A DNA stretch of 58,884 bases, from assembly GCA_013334335.1 (NCBI GenBank), contig JAAXXR010000006.1, forward strand, positions 1-58,884, given 5' to 3'. The notes under the pieces were generated by a model that saw only the letters and a program-made list of their open reading frames with translations, was not told where the DNA came from and ran no database searches. Positions 55,244-58,884 of this stretch are shown here, in pieces; the first letter of the stretch is position 1; the number at the start of each line of letters is the position of its first letter. Position numbers and translations under genes: made by a program. Origin of the DNA: Chlorobiaceae bacterium. GTDB lineage: Bacteria > Bacteroidota > Chlorobiia > Chlorobiales > Chlorobiaceae.

Positions 55244-56182
55244 TTAAGGACAGGTATGCAGGTTTTTATAGGCGACCAGCGTAGCATCGGTTGAGGTGTA
55301 ATTGTTGTCTGTCGAGAATTGTGTGCCTGCATAGTTGGCCGGACTGTAAGCAGAACCCGGCTGGATCGCATACATGGAAACATGGGCATTGGGCGAGCAG
55401 CTCTTGACGGCCTGCGCCGAAAGCCAGGTGCTGAGCGCTACCGGCTGGTTGAACATTCCCGGGTCGATCACCATCGCCCTGATCATGCTGAACTTGCCGA
55501 GCGGGACCTTGACCCGGATGAGCGGAGCGACATGGTACCACCAGGTGACGCAGCATCCACCCCACTTTGTCGCCTGGACCGCAAGGGTATCCATGTTGCT
55601 GTTGGCGAAACTGAAGACCTTTTCACAGCAGTAACCGTACTTGGTGGTGATGATCCAGCGCATCTTGTGCGCCCTCGCATAGCATCCGTCCCTGACGTAC
55701 TGGAACGGAATGCACGGATTGATATCGAAAGGTCCGGGAAGCGAGCAGGTCTGGTTCGCGCAATAATCGAAAATGCTCTTCGCCTTCGCATAGTTGGGAA
55801 GAATCTTGGTGCAGAGCGCAAAAACCGGAAACTTGAGATAATGGTCGACGATGTCGAAGGTGGTGTGATCGATCTTGTCAAGGTCGATCTTCCTGGGCTT
55901 TTGCGGGTTTTCAAGCCTGGGCCGCAGGGCTGCGAACTCCTTCACCTCAGTATCGCTCGGAGCCATGATCTTGCTGACCACTCCCCGTGCCGAATCGATT
56001 TCAAGCTTGATCGGCCGTTTCCTGTCGAATGCTTCGTTGATCCGCGAAACGTTCTGGGCAGCCTCGGCGCGCATATCCCCAAGCCTGAAGACCGACGGGC
56101 TCTCGTTGAACAGATACTCCCTGACCTTGCCGTCCGGTGAAGTGCGGATGGCGGCAACCGTGAAAAGATTCCGTGATGACAT
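55244..56182 (-). CDS. Protein-glutaminase (protein deamidase) homologue
   Basis: 312 residues. The C-terminal half matches bacterial protein-glutaminase, which deamidates protein-bound Gln: CIPFQYVRDGCYARAHKM (Cys167), CCVTWWYHVAPL (His217) and MVIDPGMFNQPV (Asp240), the Cys-His-Asp set in the right order and at similar spacing. The N-terminal part (about 19-85) resembles that enzyme's inhibitory pro-domain. Eleven Cys residues suggest disulfides, yet there is no signal peptide, and an excellent AGGGAGGAAG 7 nt before the ATG fixes the start. Target proteins are unknown. The gene is followed by the small pro-domain-like gene. Confidence 0.82.
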   Translation of the reverse strand: MSSRNLFTVAAIRTSPDGKVREYLFNESPSVFRLGDMRAEAAQNVSRINEAFDRKRPIKLEIDSARGVVSKIMAPSDTEVKEFAALRPRLENPQKPRKIDLDKIDHTTFDIVDHYLKFPVFALCTKILPNYAKAKSIFDYCANQTCSLPGPFDINPCIPFQYVRDGCYARAHKMRWIITTKYGYCCEKVFSFANSNMDTLAVQATKWGGCCVTWWYHVAPLIRVKVPLGKFSMIRAMVIDPGMFNQPVALSTWLSAQAVKSCSPNAHVSMYAIQPGSAYSPANYAGTQFSTDNNYTSTDATLVAYKNLHTCP

Positions 56183-56572
56183 GATGATCTTCCTCCCTGA
56201 AAGTTAAGTCGCTTGACTTCTTGCCTTGATGGGGTACAACACTGCAAAGTGGCAGGAACGGTAACTCCGGGTGACGGACAGGTGGCCCCGATTGACAATC
56301 CTCCGGCCTGGCAGGCTGGAACATGACACGGAAGCAGCGCATGCAACAACCTGCCGGACTACCGGAATAAGCGGGACATTCCGTCCCTGACTACTGAAAA
56401 AAAAGAGTGATCACGTACTTGGGGGTACGTTACAGAAAGGATGGCGACAGCCATATCGACCTGAACAGCAAGAGCAAGTTACCACCCGGGGGCGAGAGAC
56501 TCAAGGGTTTTTTTTCTGCCCGATGGCTTCGGAACCGTTCATGGGACAGCACGGAACCGGAGTGTCGAAGTA
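56183..56572. other. 390-bp intergenic region
   Basis: Contains the glutaminase Shine-Dalgarno at its left edge, a short ACGTAC...GTACGT inverted repeat (56413-56430) and an eight-T run at about 56511-56518 without a convincing stem. No gene that I can support; a promoter for the glutaminase gene should lie here but I cannot place it. Confidence 0.5.
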
Positions 56573-57028
56573 CTATTCAAGATCGCGCTTCTCGGAGCTC
56601 GACACCAGCTTGTGCAGGATACCGATAACCATGAGCGAAGCCAGAAGCAGGCCGTAATGCCAGGCGTTGAACACTTGCTCCGGGGTCTGGCCCGCGGTGG
56701 CCACCTTGACCGGTTCGACGATCAGCTGCCGGAGTAGCGTGATCATGGCCACCTCGATGAACACCACCAGATGGAACACGCCGTTCTGCACATAGTTGAT
56801 TTCGGCCGAAATCAGGCTCGACAGGGTCCAGACGATGAAGAGCGTGCCGAGCGCCTGCAGGAACCCGTGAGAGAGCTGGTTCTTCTGGACGGCATGCACT
56901 ACGGCCATGACAAATTCCCACAGCACCATCATGCTCGCCATGACGAGCGCGATGGCCAGGAGCACGTGGAGAAAATGGTTGAATCCGCGAAGCGCTCTGA
57001 CCAGACGATCCTCGAACAACTCTTTCAT
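56573..57028 (-). CDS. Phosphate-starvation-inducible PsiE family membrane protein
   Basis: 151 residues with four hydrophobic segments (FLHVLLAIALVMASMMVLWEF, FIVWTLSSLISAEI, VVFIEVAMITLLRQLI, WHYGLLLASLMVIGILHKLV), matching the PsiE family. LSSLISAEINYVQNG and FIEVAMITLLRQ are characteristic. The biochemical role is unknown. No Pho box is evident in the 229-bp gap upstream, which it shares with the divergent SDR gene. Confidence 0.88.
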   Translation of the reverse strand: MKELFEDRLVRALRGFNHFLHVLLAIALVMASMMVLWEFVMAVVHAVQKNQLSHGFLQALGTLFIVWTLSSLISAEINYVQNGVFHLVVFIEVAMITLLRQLIVEPVKVATAGQTPEQVFNAWHYGLLLASLMVIGILHKLVSSSEKRDLE

Positions 57029-57257
57029 TTAAAGAATATTCTTGGGTTGATGGAGCATGCGCCTGAAGAAGTGAGTATTTCTCATTATCCTGCCAGCAGC
57101 GACCGTATATAAGCAATGTCGATAAAGCGATCTTCACGGACAAGAATTAAAAAGGCAAAATAGCGCCGGCAGCCTCCCGAGCGGCAAAGATCGCACAAGA
57201 ATCGGTTATATTCCGGTCGCATCGAAAGACAATAACCTCATCTCCGATCGACAACGC

Positions 57258-57968
57258 ATGAGCAGCGAAAACAAGAGAAAGGTAATGATCATTACCGGCG
57301 CCTCAACCGGCATCGGTGAAGCGACCGCCATGCGGGCCGTCGAATCCGGCTGGAACGTGGTACTTGCAGCGCGTTCAGCCGAAAAGCTCCGCAGGGTTGC
57401 CTCCGCCCTCGGCAGCGATCGCGCCTTTGCCGTCACCTGTGACGTTTCGGACTGGCAATCGCAGCGGGAACTGCTCCGGAGATCAATCGAGCGTTTTGGA
57501 AGAATCGACGCGGCATTCGCCAATGCCGGATTTTCAAAAGGTTCGACCTTTTACGGCGGAGAGGACAAACCGGAGGAGTGGCGTGAGATGATCCTGACGA
57601 ACGTCTATGGCGCCGCGGCCACGGCACGGCTCACGTTACCGGAACTGGTGAGGACAAAGGGGCACTTCCTCCTGACCGGTTCGGTCGTCGGCCGCGTCAC
57701 CTCGATCCGGAACCTCTACTCGGCGACGAAATGGGCGGTCACCGGCATGGCCCAGGCGATCCGCAACGAAATGTCCGGCACCGGCGTGCGGGTCACGCTC
57801 GTCGAACCGGGCGTGGTCGACACACCGTTCTGGGAACATCTGCAAAAACCCTGCGAAGCCGAGCTCCAGCCGGACGATATCGCCCGCGCCGTTATCTTCG
57901 CCATCAGCCAGCCGCCGCATGTCGACGTGAACGAGATCCTGATCCGCCCCACAGGCCAGCCGCTCTGA
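57258..57968 (+). CDS. Short-chain dehydrogenase/reductase (SDR)
   Basis: 236 residues of classical SDR: TGASTGIGEA (cofactor), NAGFSK, Ser in LLTGSVVGRV and YSATKWAVTG (Tyr/Lys). An Arg in the ARSAEKLRR stretch after beta-2 favours NADP(H). The substrate is unknown. It ends directly before a large palindrome (57969-58027). Confidence 0.93.
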   Translation: MSSENKRKVMIITGASTGIGEATAMRAVESGWNVVLAARSAEKLRRVASALGSDRAFAVTCDVSDWQSQRELLRRSIERFGRIDAAFANAGFSKGSTFYGGEDKPEEWREMILTNVYGAAATARLTLPELVRTKGHFLLTGSVVGRVTSIRNLYSATKWAVTGMAQAIRNEMSGTGVRVTLVEPGVVDTPFWEHLQKPCEAELQPDDIARAVIFAISQPPHVDVNEILIRPTGQPL

Positions 57969-58027
57969 GGGGACGTCCTTAAATTGCTTAAGTAACGCGG
58001 TTACTTAAGCAATTTAAGGACGTCCCC
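57969..58027. repeat. Perfect palindrome, 28-bp arms and 3-nt loop
   Basis: The left arm begins GGGGACGTCCTTAAATTGCT and the right arm (58000-58027) is its exact reverse complement around a GCG loop. It fills the whole gap between two convergent genes, starting right after the SDR stop. The GGGGACGT...TTAA pattern resembles REP/MITE-type palindromes mobilised by Y1 (RAYT) transposases; it could also serve as a bidirectional transcription stop. Confidence 0.9.
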
Positions 58028-58033
58028 CTCAAC

Positions 58034-58525
58034 TCACCACCGCCGACCTTTGGAGAACCCTCGTCCCTCCTTCATTTTGAGCAGGGTATTGACCTGTTTC
58101 CGGTCAAGCACCAAAGAGAGCTGCTTCAGATGGCGGCTTTCGAGCATTGCCAGCTTCACATGCTGCTGGCCGATCTGACCTGCAAGATCGTCAATCCGCT
58201 TCTCATCGGGTCGTTTTTGCACCGATTCGGCCGCAAGCTCTCCTCTCAGGCGGAAAAGGTCCTGACGCAGGGGTTGTACTTCCCGGAAATGGCTCTGCCG
58301 CATTTCATCAAGACGGCTCGCCTGTTTGTCGCTCAGACCCAGGGCCTGCTGCATGGGAAAGCATCCAGGCCTCATGCCGTCGTTCATATAACCCTGCCTG
58401 AACCCTGCGGCCGCAGGCGGGGGACCGGGTGGCACGGGAGCGGAAGATGTCTCAATAGCGGTGGCCGTCAAACTTCCGGCACAAAGAAACCCGGCAGTAA
58501 GGGCCGAGGCAATAAATCTGTTCAT
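58034..58525 (-). CDS. Spy/CpxP-like periplasmic protein
   Basis: 163 residues from ATG 58525 (an upstream ATG at 58543 would add six). Signal peptide: FIASALTAGFLCAGSLTATA. A Pro/Gly-rich linker is followed by LGLSDKQASRLDEMRQSHFREVQPLRQDLFRLRGEL, the LTxxQ-like helical pattern of Spy/CpxP and periplasmic metal-resistance chaperones. A basic tail ends the protein. It likely acts as a periplasmic chaperone or metal sensor. Its 3' end abuts the 28-bp palindrome. Confidence 0.82.
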   Translation of the reverse strand: MNRFIASALTAGFLCAGSLTATAIETSSAPVPPGPPPAAAGFRQGYMNDGMRPGCFPMQQALGLSDKQASRLDEMRQSHFREVQPLRQDLFRLRGELAAESVQKRPDEKRIDDLAGQIGQQHVKLAMLESRHLKQLSLVLDRKQVNTLLKMKEGRGFSKGRRW

Positions 58526-58543
58526 CGTTTCTTTCGTTTTCAT

Positions 58544-58884
58544 GTTTAAGCGTCAATCAAGCCAGCGAACATCACTGTCCCGAGGCCTGTTCATTCATTG
58601 TGACGCTCTGCGGAATCAAAACCTGCGGAGGAAAACGAAAGATAAAATACGGAAAAGTCCAGAGGGCAGCTGGCGGGTGTGCTGCAGGTCGAGGCACGGT
58701 TCACGGAGGAGTCACGTGTCACGTCTCTCCCCCTCTCGTCATTTGCCGCTGCTTGCTTAAAATGTGGAGCCTTCGGCTTCCCCGGGAACGCCGATCTCCA
58801 GGTCGGCAATTCTCTTGTTTTTCCTGATGCGCTATCTCAATGAGGCATCATCATGAGCGACTCGTCGATAAAATGTGGAGCCTT
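58544..58884. other. Intergenic region at the right edge, with a repeat
   Basis: No gene that I can support. AAAATGTGGAGCCTT occurs at 58759-58773 and again at the window edge (58870-58884), so a 111-bp unit starts to repeat and runs off the end. The unit includes GGGAACGCCGATCTCCAGGTCGGCA, close to the hairpin of the 154-bp repeat at 241-548. Confidence 0.7.
58759..58884. repeat. Start of a 111-bp-period tandem repeat (truncated by the window)
   Basis: Identical 15-mers 111 bp apart mark one full unit (58759-58869) and the first bases of a second. Inside is a GCCGA-type hairpin core shared, with substitutions, with the left-edge repeat. Confidence 0.6.

Noticed and set aside
56407-56628. 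73-codon plus-strand frame beside the PsiE-family gene
   Set aside because: It overlaps the 3' end of that gene, is Arg/Ser-rich low-quality sequence and has no motif.
1-58884. CRISPR array, tRNA or rRNA gene
   Set aside because: No regularly spaced short repeats and no cloverleaf or rRNA-like sequence were seen; the only tandem repeats are the long units at the two edges.

Overview
The window looks like chromosomal DNA of a green sulfur bacterium (Chlorobiaceae). The main evidence is a compact magnesium-chelatase set, bchI-bchD with a BchH-type large subunit, plus protein families and moderately high GC typical of Chlorobium/Chlorobaculum. This is inferred from gene content; no marker RNA gene lies in the window.

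Layout. (1) 1-695: the tail of an unidentified gene, then an intergenic region with two tandem 154-bp units built on a GCCGAGCTC...GAGCTCGGC-type hairpin. (2) 696-9264, minus strand: Mg-chelatase H, D and I subunits, then a dihydrolipoamide dehydrogenase. (3) 9361-13919, plus strand: RluD-type pseudouridine synthase, a small exported Tyr/Arg-rich protein, an FMN-dependent reductase and a secreted prolyl oligopeptidase. (4) 14589-23140, plus strand: start of a large surface-polysaccharide locus. It holds an SLBB export protein, a Wzz-type chain-length protein, a GNAT acyltransferase, and a cassette of asparagine synthase, NAD-synthetase-like enzyme, acyl carrier protein, acyl-AMP ligase and RmlD-like reductase. 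(5) 23193-49414, minus strand: a run of about 26 kb of nucleotide-sugar enzymes, glycosyltransferases, Wzy, Wzx, a PIG-L deacetylase and FemAB/GNAT-like proteins. The sugar enzymes are Gmd, Fcl, two FdtA/QdtA-type isomerases, an FdtB-type aminotransferase and a second cassette of nucleotidyltransferase, LhgO-like oxidoreductase, SDR epimerase and DegT aminotransferase. WecA (49729-50958) follows as its own terminated unit and probably starts the lipid-linked repeat unit. (6) 51406-58543: housekeeping and accessory genes: AlkD-like protein, Uup-type ABC-F ATPase, an unknown 186-aa protein, a protein-glutaminase homologue with a small propeptide-like partner, a PsiE-family protein, an SDR and a Spy/CpxP-like periplasmic protein.

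How the genes work together. WecA would load the first sugar phosphate on undecaprenyl phosphate. The glycosyltransferases extend the repeat with GDP-fucose-type sugars (Gmd/Fcl), a dTDP-3-amino-3,6-dideoxyhexose (FdtA/FdtB; RmlA/RmlB must lie elsewhere) and at least one more amino sugar. Wzx flips it, Wzy and Wzz polymerise and size it, and the SLBB protein takes part in export. The ACP/AMP-ligase/amidotransferase cassette most likely makes an unusual acyl or amide decoration.

Most unusual observations: (a) a protein-glutaminase homologue with a full Cys-His-Asp set but no signal peptide, followed by a small gene resembling its own pro-domain; (b) the AsnB/NadE-like/ACP/AMP-ligase cassette; (c) an apparent remnant of a hexapeptide-repeat sugar acyltransferase holding a perfect 19-bp palindrome; (d) a 28-bp-arm perfect palindrome at 57969-58027.
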